Shown: one piece after another, positions 1 through 11,290 of the stretch
Position numbering within the stretch: position 1 is the first letter of the stretch
How the letters are laid out: each line of letters starts with the position of its first letter
Assembly (NCBI GenBank): GCA_005405945.1
Contig: BJHW01000001.1
Coordinates: forward strand, 1,488,001 to 1,552,000
DNA from: Streptomyces violaceusniger
GTDB lineage: Bacteria; Actinomycetota; Actinomycetes; Streptomycetales; Streptomycetaceae
Direction of reading: 5' to 3'
Length of the DNA stretch: 64,000 bases
Made by a program: the position numbers and the translations under genes
The notes under the pieces: generated by a model
What the model saw: only the letters and a program-made list of their open reading frames with translations
What the model was told of the DNA's origin: nothing
Database searches by the model: none

Positions 1-3000
1 CCGGGGCCATGCCGGTACGGACCGGCTCCAGCCAGAAGCGCTCCCGCTGGAACGCATACGTCGGCAACTCCACGCGGCGGGGGCGGGCCGGCGCCAACAG
101 GGCTGACCAGTCGACCTGCCGCCCTCGTACACAGATCTCGGCGAGCGCCTCCTGCAGCGAAGGGACTTCGTCCCGGCCATCGCGCAGCACCGACGCGAAG
201 ACCACGTCGGACACGCACTCCTGCCCCATCCCGGAGAGCACCCCGTCCGGGCCCAGCTCCAGGTAGGTGGTGACTCCCGCGTCCGCCAGACTCCGCACAC
301 CGTCCGCGAACCGCACCGTCTCGCGGACGTGCCGCACCCAGTACTCGGCGGAGCACAGCGCCTCGGCATCCGCGACCAGGCCCGTCACATTCGACACGAC
401 GGGAATACGCGGAGGCGCGTACGACAGCCCCTCGGCCACCTGCCGGAACTCCGCCAGCATCGGCTCCATCAACGGCGAATGGAACGCATGCGAGACACGC
501 AACCGCTTGGTCTTGACGCCCTCGGCCTCCAGCAGCCCAACAACCTCCACCACCGCCTCTTCCGCACCGGAAATCACGGTCGAACGCGGCCCATTGACCG
601 CCGCAACACTCACCTCAGCCTCACGACCGGCCAGCAACCGAAGCACAACCGCCTCAGCCGCCCGCACCGACACCATCACCCCACCCGACGGCAACCCCTG
701 CATCAACCGCCCACGAGCCGCCACCAACACACACGCATCCGCAAGCGACAACACCCCCGCCACACACGCCGCCACCAACTCACCAATCGAATGCCCCGCC
801 ACAAAATCCGGCCGCACACCCCACGACTCCACCAACCGGAACAGCCCCACCTCCACCGCGAACAACCCACACTGCGTAAACCCGGTCTCATCCAGCCCCA
901 CCGCATCCCCGAACACCACATCCCGCAGCGGACGCTCCAACACCCCATCGAACAGCGCACACACCTCATCGAACGCGTCCGCGAACACCGGGAACGCCTC
1001 ATACAGCTCCCGGCCCATCCCAACCCGCTGACTACCCTGCCCCGAGAACAACACCGCCAGCTTCCCCGGCACCACCGAACCCCGCACCACACCCGCCGCC
1101 GGTACACCATCCACCAGCGCCCGCAGCCCGGCCACGAAGCCCTGACGGTCACCGGCCAGCACCACCGCACGGTGCTCGAACACCGACCGCGTGGTCACCA
1201 GGGACGAAGCCACATCCACGACCGATGCCTCAGCGTCCATGTCGCCACGCACCGCCGACAGCAACCGCTCGGCCTGCGCCCGCAGCGCGCCCTCGGACTT
1301 CGCCGACACCACCCACGGCACCGACGCCGGAGCCTCCCGCCCCTCGGCCACCGGCTCGGCAACGCCCACCTCCGCGGGAGCCTGCTCCACGATGACGTGG
1401 GCGTTCGTCCCACTGATGCCGAACGACGACACGCCCGCGCGCCACGACCGGCCCGTCTCCGGCCACACCACCGCATCCGTCAGCAGTTCCACCGCACCCG
1501 CCGACCAATCCACATGCCGCGACGGCTCGTCGACGTGCAGCGACTTCGGCAACACACCGTGCCGCATCGCGAGCACCATCTTCATCACGCCCGCGACACC
1601 CGCCGCCGCCTGCGTATGACCGATGTTGGACTTCACCGACCCCAGCCACAGCGGCCGGTCCTCGGCGCTCCGCTCCCGCCCATAGGTCGCGAGCAGCGCC
1701 TCGGCCTCGATCGGGTCGCCCAGGGCCGTGCCCGTGCCGTGTGCTTCGACCGCGTCCACGTCGGCGGGCGACAGCCCGGCGTTCGCCAACGCCGCTCGGA
1801 TCACGCGCTGTTGGGAGGGCCCGTTCGGCGCGGTCAGTCCGTTTGACGCACCGTCCTGGTTGACCGCGCTGCCCCGCACCACCGCGAGCACCTGGTGCCC
1901 GTTCCGCCGCGCGTCCGACAGCCGCTCCAGCAGGAGCATCCCGGCGCCCTCGGCCCAGCCCGTGCCGTCCGCCGCCGACGCGAACGGCTTGCACCGGCCG
2001 TCCGGGGCCAGCCCCTGCTGCCTGCTGAACTCCACGAACAGCCCGGGCGTCGGCATCACCGTCACACCACCGGCGAGCGCAAGCGCGCACTCGCCCTGGC
2101 GCAGCGACTGGACCGCCAGATGCAGGGCCACCAAGGAGGACGAGCAGGCGGTGTCCACCGTCATCGCCGGGCCCTCGAAGCCCATGGTGTAGGAGATACG
2201 GCCGGAAGCGGCGCTGACGGTGTTGCCGGTCAGCAGATATCCCTGGAGCTCCTCCGAGGCGTCGTGCATCCGCGGGCCGTAATCCTGGGACATCGCGCCC
2301 ACGAAGACACCGGTCCGGCTCTTCTCCCGCCCGGCCGGGTCGATGCCCGCGCGTTCGAAGACCTCCCAGGAGGTCTCCAGCAAGAGCCGCTGCTGCGGGT
2401 CCATCGCCAGCGCCTCGCGCGGCGAGATCCCGAAGAAGGCGGCATCGAAGTCCCCGGCGTCGTAGAGGAATCCGCCTTCGCGGGCGTACGTCGTCCCGGC
2501 TCGTCCGGGGTCGGCGTCATACAGCCCGGACAGATCCCAGCCCCGGTCCGCCGGGAACGCCCCGATGGCGTCACCACCGGAGGCGATCAGCTGCCACAGT
2601 TCCTCGGGCGACCGCACACCACCGGGGTAGCGGCAGCTCATGCCCACGATCGCGATCGGCTCGTCCGGGGCCACGCCGACCGGTGCCGACGCCATCTCCT
2701 CGCACCCGTCCTCACCCAGGAGCCTGTCCCGCAGATGGCGTACGAGGGCCCGGGGCGTGGGGTGGTCGAACAGCAGCGTGGTCGACAGTCGCAGTCCGGT
2801 AGTGGTGTTCAGGCGGTTGCGGAAATCGACGGCGCCGAGCGAATCGAAGCCCAGCTCCTTGAAGGTCCGACCCAGATCGACGGCTTCCGGCCCTTCGTAC
2901 CCCAACGCGGTGGCGACCTGGTCACGCACCAGGTCCGCCAGCATCTCCCCTCGCCGGGCGTCGTTCAGCGGGGCGAGACGTGCCCGTAGGAGCGATGCCG

Positions 3001-5745
3001 CGTCGGTCGCCGATGTGTGGTCCGCGCTGCCCTCGGGATCGGTCGCATCGGCTTGGGTGAGCGAGTTCGGCTCCGGCAGGGCTTGGACGTCCAGCCAGTA
3101 CCGCTTGCGCTGGAAGGCGTACGTGGGCAGCTCGACCCGGCGCGCGGACGTCCCGGCGAACATCCCCGTCCAGTCGACAGAGGCCCGCCCGCATACGCCT
3201 CGGCCACCGAAGTCAGGAAGCGATCCAAGCCGCCCTCGTCACGGCGCAGCGACCCGACGGCCGTCACCTCAGAGCCATGCTGCTCGGCGGTCTGCTCCAC
3301 CCCCACCGTGAGTACGGGATGGGCGCTGGCCTCGATGAACACCTGGAAGCCATCCGCCAGCAGGGCGCGTACAGTCTCCTCGAAGCGCACGGTCTGACGC
3401 AGATTCCGGTACCAGTACCCGGCATCCAGACCGGCCGTGTCCAGCACCACACCGGTCACCGTCGAATAGAACGGCACCGACGACGACCGAGGATCGATCC
3501 CCGCCAGCTCCCGCAGCAACTCGCCCTCGATGGCCTCCACATGAGCGCAGTGCGAGGCGTAATCCACCGGCACACGCCGTGCCCGGACCTCCTCCGCCTC
3601 ACACACGGCCAGCAGCTCGTCCAACGCGTCCACGTCACCAGAGACCACGACCGCCGAGGGGCCGTTCACCGCCGCCACCGACAGCCGCTCGCCCCACGCC
3701 GCGAGCCGCGCCCGTACGCGCTCCACGGGCAGCGACACCGACACCATGCCACCGCGCCCGGACAGCGCCCGCAGGGCCCGGCTGCGCAGGGCTACGACGC
3801 GCGCGGCGTCCTCCAGCGACAACGCACCCGCCACACACGCCGCCGCGATCTCCCCCTGCGAGTGGCCGATGACGGCCGATGGCTCCACGCCGTACGAGCG
3901 CCACAGCTCCGCCAGCGACACCATCACCGCGAACAGGACGGGCTGCACGACATCCACCCGCTCCAGCGCCGCGGGGTCACTGAGGACTTCCACCAGCGAC
4001 CAGTCCACATGCGGCGCCAGGGCCGCCGCACACTCGTCGATCCGCCGGGCGAACACCGGCGAGGAATCCAGCAGCCCGGCCGCCATGCCCACCCACTGCG
4101 ACCCCTGCCCCGGAAACACCAACACCGCACGACCATCACCACCCGCAACCACACCCCGCACCACACCCGCCACATCCCGGCCCTCAGCCACCGCACCCAA
4201 GCCCTCAACCAAAGCCGCACGGCCGGACCCCCACACCACCGCACGATACTCGAAGGCACTACGCGTCGTCGCCAGAGAGAACCCGACATCCCCGGCCGAC
4301 AGCTCCGCCCGCTCCCCCACGTACGACGCCAACCCACCCGCCTGCGCCCGCAACGCCGCCTCGGAGCGCCCCGACACCACCCACGGGATCCGGCCCGGAG
4401 CACCCTTCCCTCGGCTCCCGCCGCGTCCCGAGCCACCACCGGCTCGGGTGCCCCGGAGAGCACCACATGGCAGTTCGTCCCGCCCACGCCGAACGAGCTG
4501 ACACCGGCGGTCAGCGCCTCCCGCGTATCCCCTCCGCGATCCACGGTTCGGATGCCGTCTGCACCCGCAGCTTCAGCCGGTCCAGTGGAATATCCGGGTT
4601 GGGCGTCCGGAAGTTGAGGCTGGGGAAGAGCTCGCCGTGCTTGAGTCCCAGGGCCGTCTTGATGAAGCCGACGACACCGGCCGCGCCCTCCAGATGGCCC
4701 ACGTTGGTCTTGGCCGACCCGACCCGCAGCGGTGCGTCGGTGGGCCGTCGCGCCGCGCCCAGGACCGCGCCCAGCGCCGCGGCCTCGATCGGGTCGCCGA
4801 CCCTCGTACCGGTGCCGTGCAGCTCCACGTACTGCACCCGGGCCGGGTCGACCCCGGCCTGCCGGTAGGCGCGGCGCAGGAGCTCCTCCTGGGCCGCCTG
4901 GTGGGGGCGGTGAGGTGGTCCCCGCCACCGTCGTTGTTGAGTGCGCTGCCGCGGATGACGCAGTACACGGGGTCCCCGTCGGCGAGGGCGTCCGCGAGCG
5001 GCTTGAGGACGACCGCGCCGCCGCCCTCGCCGCGTACGAAACCGTTGGCGCGGGCGTCGAAGGTGTAGGTGACGCCGTCCGCTGACAGCCCCCGAACCGG
5101 GCAGCGCTGACGCCGCTCTCGGGGCGAGGTTGAGGTGGACGCCGCCGGCGATGGCGATGGATGACTCGCCGCGGCGGATGCTTTCGCAGGCCAGGTGGAT
5201 GGCCGCCAGCGAGGACGCCTGTCCGGCGTCGAGGGTGAGGCTGGGTCCGCGCAGGCCGAGGTGGTAGGAGACGCGGTTGGCGATGATGCCGCGGTGGAGT
5301 CCGGTGAAGCTGTGCCGGTCGATGGCGTCCGGGCCGCCCCGCCGGGTCAGCGTGGCGTAGTCGTCCGCGATCACACCGATGTACACGCCGGTGCGGCTGT
5401 CGCGGAGCCGGTCCGGAACGATTCCGGCGTCTTCGAGGGCCTCCCAGGTCAGTTCCAGGGTCAGTCGCTGCTGGGGGTCCATGGCCGCGGCCTCGCGTGG
5501 CGAGATGCCGAAGAAGGCGGCGTCGAAATGGTCGATCCGGTCCCGGTCCAGGAATCCGCCCCGGCGTGGGGCACCAGTGTCCCCGCCCCACCGTCCCTCG
5601 GGGCCTCCGTGATGGCGTCGGCGCCGTCGCGGAGCAGGTGCCGGAAGGTGGCGGGGTCGGGTGCTCCGGGGAGGCGGCAGGACAGTCCGACGACCGCGAT
5701 CGGTGCGTCCGTCGTGTTCGGCGAGGTGCCGTCGGAACCCTTCAT
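1..5745 (-). CDS. Modular type I PKS: KSQ-AT-ACP loading module, then KS-AT of module 1 (runs off left edge; loading module frame-broken)
   Basis: This is the start of a polyketide synthase. The ATG at 5745 follows a GGGAG ribosome site. The loading KS (about 5720-4450) has Gln in place of the active Cys (LDAGQASSL, Gln codon at 5219-5221), so it is a decarboxylating KSQ. AT0 (about 4130-3240) has GHSQG and YASH, the methylmalonyl pattern, which predicts a propionyl starter. The ACP (about 2960-2740) carries [12 protein letters not shown]1 (about 2665-1385) has [10 protein letters not shown]1 (about 1070-130) has GHSIG and HAFH, the malonyl pattern. The post-AT linker [12 protein letters not shown] is cut by the edge. 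The loading module needs about six one-base corrections between 5590 and 3190, whereas 3100-1 reads open. The breaks look like sequence errors. Domain identity is secure; AT specificity is inferred from motifs. Confidence 0.93.
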
Positions 5746-6013
5746 GAGCGTGACTCCCTGGATCCAGGAACGTAGGACGCCGGGCGCACACCAGCGCAAC
5801 GCGAAGGTCTGCGCCGCGTCCGGGCAGGACAGCGGGACAGGAGAACGAGATGGCGAAGCGGGCGGGGAACGCACGGGACAGGGTCGGGCGGGACCCTCCC
5901 GCGTGGCGGATGCCACGCGGGGCGCTCATGTCCTGTTGACCGGTGGCCCGTAGTCCGTGGTTCGCGGGCCGTGTTCCCCGGGCTTCGTGGATGTCTTGTG
6001 GGTCTGGCGGGGC
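5746..6013. other. Gap between the PaaK-like gene and the PKS
   Basis: This 268-base stretch lies upstream of the PKS start. It could hold a PKS promoter or simply be a leader within one transcript. I see no clear -35/-10 pair, strong stem-loop or small gene in it. Confidence 0.35.
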
Positions 6014-7081
6014 CTAGTAGATGCCTTCCGGCGCCGATCGCACGACCTGAAGTGGCTTGACGTTGGCGACGCCGTCACACGGCCACTCCGGGCCCGTGTC
6101 GTACCGCACCGCGAGGTCGCGCTCCAGCACATTGGGCAGGAAGAGGTCGTCGTGCAGGACGGTGAGCCGGACCTGGCCCTGTTCGCCGTATCCGACCACC
6201 TCGGACCAGTCGTCCTTGTCGACGACCGCCATGGTCACCTGCGGATAGTTCGGCAGGTACGGCATGAGGACGCCGTCGTCCTCCACGGGCAGGCCCACGG
6301 TGTTGCCGAAGGTGTTGGCGTAGGTGACGACGACCAGTCCGCCGCCCAGGGCCTTGTGGAAGGACCTGCGCATGGCGGGGGTGGCGTGTGTCCCGCTGAG
6401 CCGTACGCCCAACAGCTGCGCCACCAGCTCGGGCCTCGCCTTGATCAGGGCCTGCAGCAGGGCCGGGGTGGTGACGAGGTAGTCGACCGGCTGGTGCTCC
6501 AGGACCGCGGCGATCTGCTCGGTGATGTGGGCCGTGTACTCCTGCGCGTCCTTCAGCCTGCCGTCGCGCAGCAGCCGCTTGACCCAGCGGGGGTCGAAGT
6601 CGATGCCGTACACCCGGCCGTCGTACAGGTCGGCCAGATCCACGGCGCCGTGTCCGATGAGGTGCGGGCCGGTGGGAGTGGCCTGGAGCCAGGTGCGGCC
6701 GGGCTCGAATCCCTCGCGCTCGATCACCCAGCGCCGCCAGGCGGCGCGGTGCTCGAGCATCGGCGCGGTGTAGAACACCCGGCAGGGGTTGCCGGTGGTG
6801 CCTCCGGAGTCCCAGATCCGGCCGGTCAGGGGCCGGGGCACGGCCTGGGGCACCAGTTCGGCGGGGTCCAGGGTGCGCAGGTCGCCCAGCGGCATCGGGC
6901 CGAAGGCGGTCAGCTCGTCGTAACGGGTGATGTCGCGTGGGTCGATGGCGAGTTCGGCGGCGCGCTTGAGCCAGTACGGGGTGCCGGTGTCCGGGTCGAA
7001 GTGGCGGCGGACGACCCGGCGGGTCCAGGCGTCGATGTCCTGCGAGAGCCACTGGTCGATCTGCTCGGTCACATCCTTCAC
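6014..7081 (-). CDS. Short PaaK/LuxE-like adenylate-forming enzyme
   Basis: This 355-aa protein resembles the phenylacetate-CoA ligase/LuxE group. The adenylate-binding loop reads DSGGTTGNP (about residue 80), followed by a VFYT segment. The family activates carboxylates as acyl-AMP. It ends near YDTGPEW, about where PaaK enzymes begin their C-terminal lid domain with the catalytic lysine, so it is some 70-80 residues shorter than a normal PaaK. The length is nearer to LuxE acyl-protein synthetases. The GTG start at 7081 overlaps the TGA of the upstream acyltransferase by three bases, so the two are probably translationally coupled. Its place between the acyltransferase and the PKS suggests a role in loading or transferring an acyl unit. 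The substrate cannot be read from the sequence. Confidence 0.72.
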   Translation of the reverse strand: MKDVTEQIDQWLSQDIDAWTRRVVRRHFDPDTGTPYWLKRAAELAIDPRDITRYDELTAFGPMPLGDLRTLDPAELVPQAVPRPLTGRIWDSGGTTGNPCRVFYTAPMLEHRAAWRRWVIEREGFEPGRTWLQATPTGPHLIGHGAVDLADLYDGRVYGIDFDPRWVKRLLRDGRLKDAQEYTAHITEQIAAVLEHQPVDYLVTTPALLQALIKARPELVAQLLGVRLSGTHATPAMRRSFHKALGGGLVVVTYANTFGNTVGLPVEDDGVLMPYLPNYPQVTMAVVDKDDWSEVVGYGEQGQVRLTVLHDDLFLPNVLERDLAVRYDTGPEWPCDGVANVKPLQVVRSAPEGIY

Positions 7082-8115
7082 TGGGTCACCCCGGCTTCCG
7101 TGGAGGGGAGTTCGATGCCGAAGTCGTAGACCGCGGTCATCGCCTCGAAGACATGGTCCGGAGATTCCACGTGGACCACGGGGAACGACGCGTTCTGGAA
7201 GGTGCCGAACGCGGCGGGGCCGAGCACCAGACCCAGTTCGGTGCCGCCGTCCTCCAGCCCGCCGATCATGTGCGGGACGCTCACGGGGGCGGTGGGGTTG
7301 CGGCGGAAGAGATCGCGGATCTCCTCGGCGGTGGTGAGGGCCTTGCGCTCCATGCACGAGTGCACGGGCACCCGTGGGTCATGGAAGGTCATGGCCTCCA
7401 GCGTGGGCTCGAGGAAGTCGCTGATGTGCTGCTGGAGCGGCGAGTGGAAGGCCGCGCCGTGGTCGTCGGACACATGCAGCGCCCCGGCCGGGAACCGCGC
7501 GCCGAACTCCTGGAGCGCGGAGCGGTAGCCGCCCAGCAGCACCATGCGCTCCTGGCCCGTGCCGACCTTCCCGAGGTCGGCGGAGAGATACACATCGGGG
7601 ACGTCGGCGAGCAGGTCGCGGACGGCGGTGTCGTAGGGGATCCGCAGCATGGCGACGGCCTGCGGGCCGTGGTCCGCGGCGGGCGGGGGTACTTCCCGCA
7701 ATCGCATCAGAAGCGTGAAGAGATCCTGACGCTCGACGGCTCCGGCGAGAGTGGCGCCGACCAGTGCGCCGAAACTCAGTCCGCATACGGCGGCCGGTGT
7801 TATGCCGTATTCCTCGGCGAGAACATCCGCAATTCCTAATACGGCCGCGGCCTGACGAATGGCACCGATCCCTTGTCGGTGCTCCTGTCCGGGTTGCCGC
7901 TCTTCTTCGAATATCCGCTGGACGTCTATACCCGTCCACTCGGCGATTCGTTGATAGGTGTGCTGCACACTCGGAAAGAGTTCATACAGCTCTGCGCCGG
8001 CTCCCGGCTGATCGTTCATACCACCGTCGAGGACATACGCAAGCGTCACCCCGAAACCCCCGTTTCCGCCCGTTCGCACCGGGCCAAAGCGTGCCGCATC
8101 GCCGCGGCACCCCAT
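7078..8115 (-). CDS. Discrete FabD-like acyltransferase with divergent active site; carries a TTA codon
   Basis: This 345-aa protein belongs to the malonyl-CoA:ACP transacylase fold. The nucleophile motif reads GLSFG where the family normally has GHSxG, and the second catalytic region is AAFHSPL with its His kept. The N-terminal FxGQG-type motif is replaced by VLDGGMND. The ATG at 8115 follows GGGGGAG; an upstream in-frame start would only add a low-quality leader. Codon 93 (7837-7839) is TTA, the rare leucine codon read by bldA tRNA, and the DNA around 7700-7950 is less GC-rich than its neighbours. It may load or edit acyl groups on the PKS or a carrier protein. It could also be non-catalytic given its altered motifs. 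Confidence 0.7.
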   Translation of the reverse strand: MGCRGDAARFGPVRTGGNGGFGVTLAYVLDGGMNDQPGAGAELYELFPSVQHTYQRIAEWTGIDVQRIFEEERQPGQEHRQGIGAIRQAAAVLGIADVLAEEYGITPAAVCGLSFGALVGATLAGAVERQDLFTLLMRLREVPPPAADHGPQAVAMLRIPYDTAVRDLLADVPDVYLSADLGKVGTGQERMVLLGGYRSALQEFGARFPAGALHVSDDHGAAFHSPLQQHISDFLEPTLEAMTFHDPRVPVHSCMERKALTTAEEIRDLFRRNPTAPVSVPHMIGGLEDGGTELGLVLGPAAFGTFQNASFPVVHVESPDHVFEAMTAVYDFGIELPSTEAGVTQ

Positions 8116-8210
8116 GAAGTGCTCCCCCGAGATCCCCGTTCCGCTAGCGGGTCCCAAGAATCGCCCAGCTGTTCGCGTGGGCTCATCAAACCTCTCGCCG
8201 CCAAGGCGTG

Positions 8211-9496
8211 TCAAGCAAGATCGACATGCCTTGCGCCACCTTTGCCTAACCCGGTCGACCTCATTGCGCGACCGCATTTCGGCGTCCTCGCGGGGCCGCC
8301 GAGCTCCTCCCAGACCTGGTCAAGGGCCTTGACGAACATCTCCACCTCGGAGGTGGAATGCACGGCTCCGGGTGCCACCCGCAGGATCTCCCCACCGGCC
8401 CGTACGCTGGGCGAGTTGATCGCCTGCACATAGATGCCGTGCCGCTCCAGCAGCGCCGTGGACATCCGCTTGCACAGGGCCTCGTTCCGCACCAGCACGG
8501 ACACGATGTGGGTGAGGTCGGAGATGAACGGGATCCGGCGCTCCTTCAGCAGCCGGTGCATCAACTGTGCGTTAGCCCACAACCGTTCCCTTTCGGCCTC
8601 CGAGGAGCGCAGATGGCGGACGGCGGCGAGGGCGGCGGCGGCCACGGCGGGCGGCATCGCGGTGGTGAAGATGAAGGAGCGGGAGAACATCCGCACCGCC
8701 TCGATCACCTCCGCCGGGCCCGCGATGTACCCGCCGTTGGTGCCAAAACCCTTGGCCAGCGTGCCCATGATGACGGTGAACCGGTCGGCCAGCCCCTCGC
8801 GCGCCGCGATGCCGGCGCCCTGCGGACCGTACATGCCCACCGCGTGCACCTCGTCGAGGAAGGTCATGGCACCATGGCGCTTGGCGATGTCGGCGATCTC
8901 CGCGAGTGGCGCGATATCGCCGTTCATCGAGTAGACCGACTCGGCGACGATCAGCTTGGGCGCGTCGGGGTCCGCGGCGGCGAGCAGTTCCTCGAGGTGC
9001 GCGGTGTCGTTGTGCCGGAAGATCCGCTTCTGGGCGCCGCTGTGGCGCAGGCCGTCGATGATGGAGGCGTGGTTGAGCGCGTCGGAGAAGACGACGCACC
9101 CCTCCATGCGGCCCGCGATGACGGACAGCGCGCCGTCGTTGGCGGTGTAGCCGGAGGTGAACAGCAGCGCGTCGTCCTTGCCGTGGAGCGCGCTGAGCTC
9201 CTTCTCCAGAGATACGTGGTAGTGGTTGGTGCCACCGATGTTGCGCGAGCCGCCGGCACCCGCCCCGTACTGGTCGACGGCTTCCTTCATGGCCTCCAGG
9301 ACGGCGGGGTGCTGGCCCATGCCGAGGTAGTCGTTGCTGCACCAGACGCTGATCCGGGGGTGTCCTCGACGCCGCTGACGCTGGCGGCGGGGAACTGACC
9401 GGCGAGCCGTCCGATCTCCAAGAACTCTCGCTTTCCACCGTCAGAACCCTCGGTGAGGCGCGAGAAGAGGTCCAGATATTGGGTCGTCACGTCCAC
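8211..9496 (-). CDS. 5-aminolevulinate synthase-like enzyme of the C5N pathway (frameshift near 9355)
   Basis: After one base is restored in a C run near 9355, this reads as a 428-aa PLP enzyme of the alpha-oxoamine synthase family. It has the [10 protein letters not shown] entry motif, LDEVHAVG with the PLP-ring Asp/His, and [15 protein letters not shown] with the PLP lysine. The family condenses succinyl-CoA with glycine to 5-aminolevulinate. Copies inside polyketide or moenomycin clusters also cyclise the CoA ester to 2-amino-3-hydroxycyclopent-2-enone (C5N). The two adjacent ligases make that role likely, because a housekeeping ALAS is not expected in Streptomyces, which makes heme by the C5 route. 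A TTA codon lies at 8247-8249 near the C-terminus. The start is GTG at 9496. Confidence 0.9.
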
Positions 9497-9750
9497 TCAC
9501 TTCGCTTTTAGGCTACTTGGGGAGCGCGCAGAAAGCGGGATGAGCCGTAACGACCCCCCGCCGGCGCCAATCTACATGTGGTCGGCCGTCAATCGGTATG
9601 CCGAAAGGCAATCTCCGCGCACCCGATCCGGTTTCACGGCAGGAAACTGACGGGTGACTGGAAGAAGGTTGCCATGCCGGGGGCAGGGTGTCATCCTTCA
9701 GCGGGAAACGGCACCTTGAACTCATCGGCACACGGCGAACTGGAGTTTCG
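9497..9750. promoter_or_regulatory. Divergent promoter region of the C5N genes
   Basis: This 254-base gap separates the leftward ALAS gene from the rightward ligase genes, so both transcripts should start here. A GGAG ribosome site at 9742-9745 serves the ligase start at 9751. I see no unambiguous -35/-10 pair or clear operator palindrome, and no small ORF worth calling. Confidence 0.4.
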
Positions 9751-11290
9751 ATGTCTCCGACCGACAATTACGTCCGACGGGTCCTCGAGGCTCTATCGGC
9801 CGATGCGGAGCGGGTTGCCCTGCTCCGCGACGATGAGCGGTTCACCGCCGGTGAGTTCACCCGCACCGTGGTCGCGGCGGCGGAATTGCTGCGCCGCGAG
9901 ATAGCGGAAGAAGAAATTCCGGTCGTGGCCGTACTGACGGTCGCCAACACCCGGCCACCATCATTCTGCGCTATGCGGCGAACCTCATCGGCGCCACGGT
10001 GGTCCATCTGCACTCCACCAACGCGGTGGACCCCACCGATCAGCTGGCCACCCGCGAGCGGCACGAGATCCTGCAGAAGACCGGCGCCACGTTCCTCGCC
10101 GTGGACGAGGAGAACCTGGGCCTGGCCCGGGAGCTGTGCGAGCGTCTGCCGGATCCGCCCCGGCTCGCCGGACTGGGCTCCCTCGGCCCCGATGTGCTGG
10201 ACCTGACCACGGGCGACGCGGACGCCTTCGATCTGACGGTCGTGGAAACCGACCCCGAGCGCCCGGCCGTGGTCCTGTTCACCAGTGGCACCAGCGGCAC
10301 CCCGAAGGGGTGACACTCCCCTTCCGCGTCCGAACTCTCTATCTGCGGGCGGGACTTGAGGCGCCCGGCCCGATCACCTATCTGTCCACACTGCCGGTGA
10401 GCCACTCCAACGGCTCGGGCGCCGACCTCGCCCTCGCCTCCGGTGGCACGGTGGTCCTGCACGAGGGCTTCGACACGAGCGCGGTGCTCGACGCGGTGGA
10501 GCGCCACCGGGTGTCCGCGCTCACCCTCACCCCTCCGCAGCTGTACATGCTGGTGGACCACCCGGCCATCAAGGACACCGATCTGTCCAGCATCCAGATC
10601 ATCTCCTACGGTGGCTGCCCCGCCGCCCCGGCCCGGCTGGCCGAGGCGGTCGAGGTGTTCGGCCCGGTGCTGCTCCAGTTCTACGGCACCACCGAGACCA
10701 GCGGGATCAGCGTGCTCGCCCCGCCGGACCACTTCGACCCCGAACTGCGGCTCACCGCCGGTCGGCTGACCGCCGAGGTGCGCATCCGCGACCTGGAGGA
10801 CCAGCGCGATCTGCCAGTGGGCGAGATCGGCGAGATCTGCGTACGGTCGCCGTTCAACATGCTCGGCTACTGGCGCGAGCCGGAGCTGACCGCCGAGACC
10901 GTACGCGACGGCTGGGTGTACACCGGCGACTTCGGTTCCCTCGACGAGCGCGGCTATGTGCGGCTGCACGGCCGGGTGGGCGAGGTGATGAAGACCAACG
11001 GGATCAAGGTCCATCCCACCGCCGTCGAGAACGCGTTGCTGACCCACCCCGATGTGGCCCAGGCCGCGGTGTACGGAGTGGCAGACGGGGACCGGGTGGA
11101 GCACATCCACGCCGCCGTGGTGCTCCGGCCCGGTGGCGCCGCCGACTTCACCTCGCTGCTCGACCATGTGTCCGGTGAGCTCTCGCCCAAGCACGTACCG
11201 GCCGCCATCACCTTCCATGACGACCTTCCGCTGACCGGTGCGGGCAAGCCGGACAAGCAGCGGCTGGCCGCCCAGCGGGCCGGGGCATGA
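9751..11290 (+). CDS. AMP-dependent acyl-CoA ligase/amide synthetase of the C5N pathway (two frameshifts)
   Basis: The corrected protein is about 513 aa and belongs to the acyl-adenylate-forming (ANL) superfamily. It has the P-loop FTSGTSGTPKG, QFYGTTETSG, the hinge region YTGDFGSLDERGY and the C-terminal catalytic lysine motif GAGKPDK. Frame breaks near 9953 and 10312 are fixed by one base each; the second sits in a G4 run that should be G5. Known C5N clusters carry one acyl-CoA ligase that activates 5-aminolevulinate and one amide synthetase that joins C5N to the polyketide acid. This gene and the next probably provide those two activities, but which does which needs phylogeny. Its stop overlaps the next start by four bases (ATGA). 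Confidence 0.88.

Noticed and set aside
3190..5590. Idea that the PKS loading module is a genuine pseudogene
   Set aside because: All changes are single bases, each restored frame keeps catalytic motifs, and similar breaks occur across unrelated genes, so sequence error is the simpler reading.
8211..9496. ALAS as the housekeeping heme enzyme
   Set aside because: Streptomyces normally make heme by the glutamyl-tRNA route, and the gene is flanked by two ligases and a PKS, the C5N setting.
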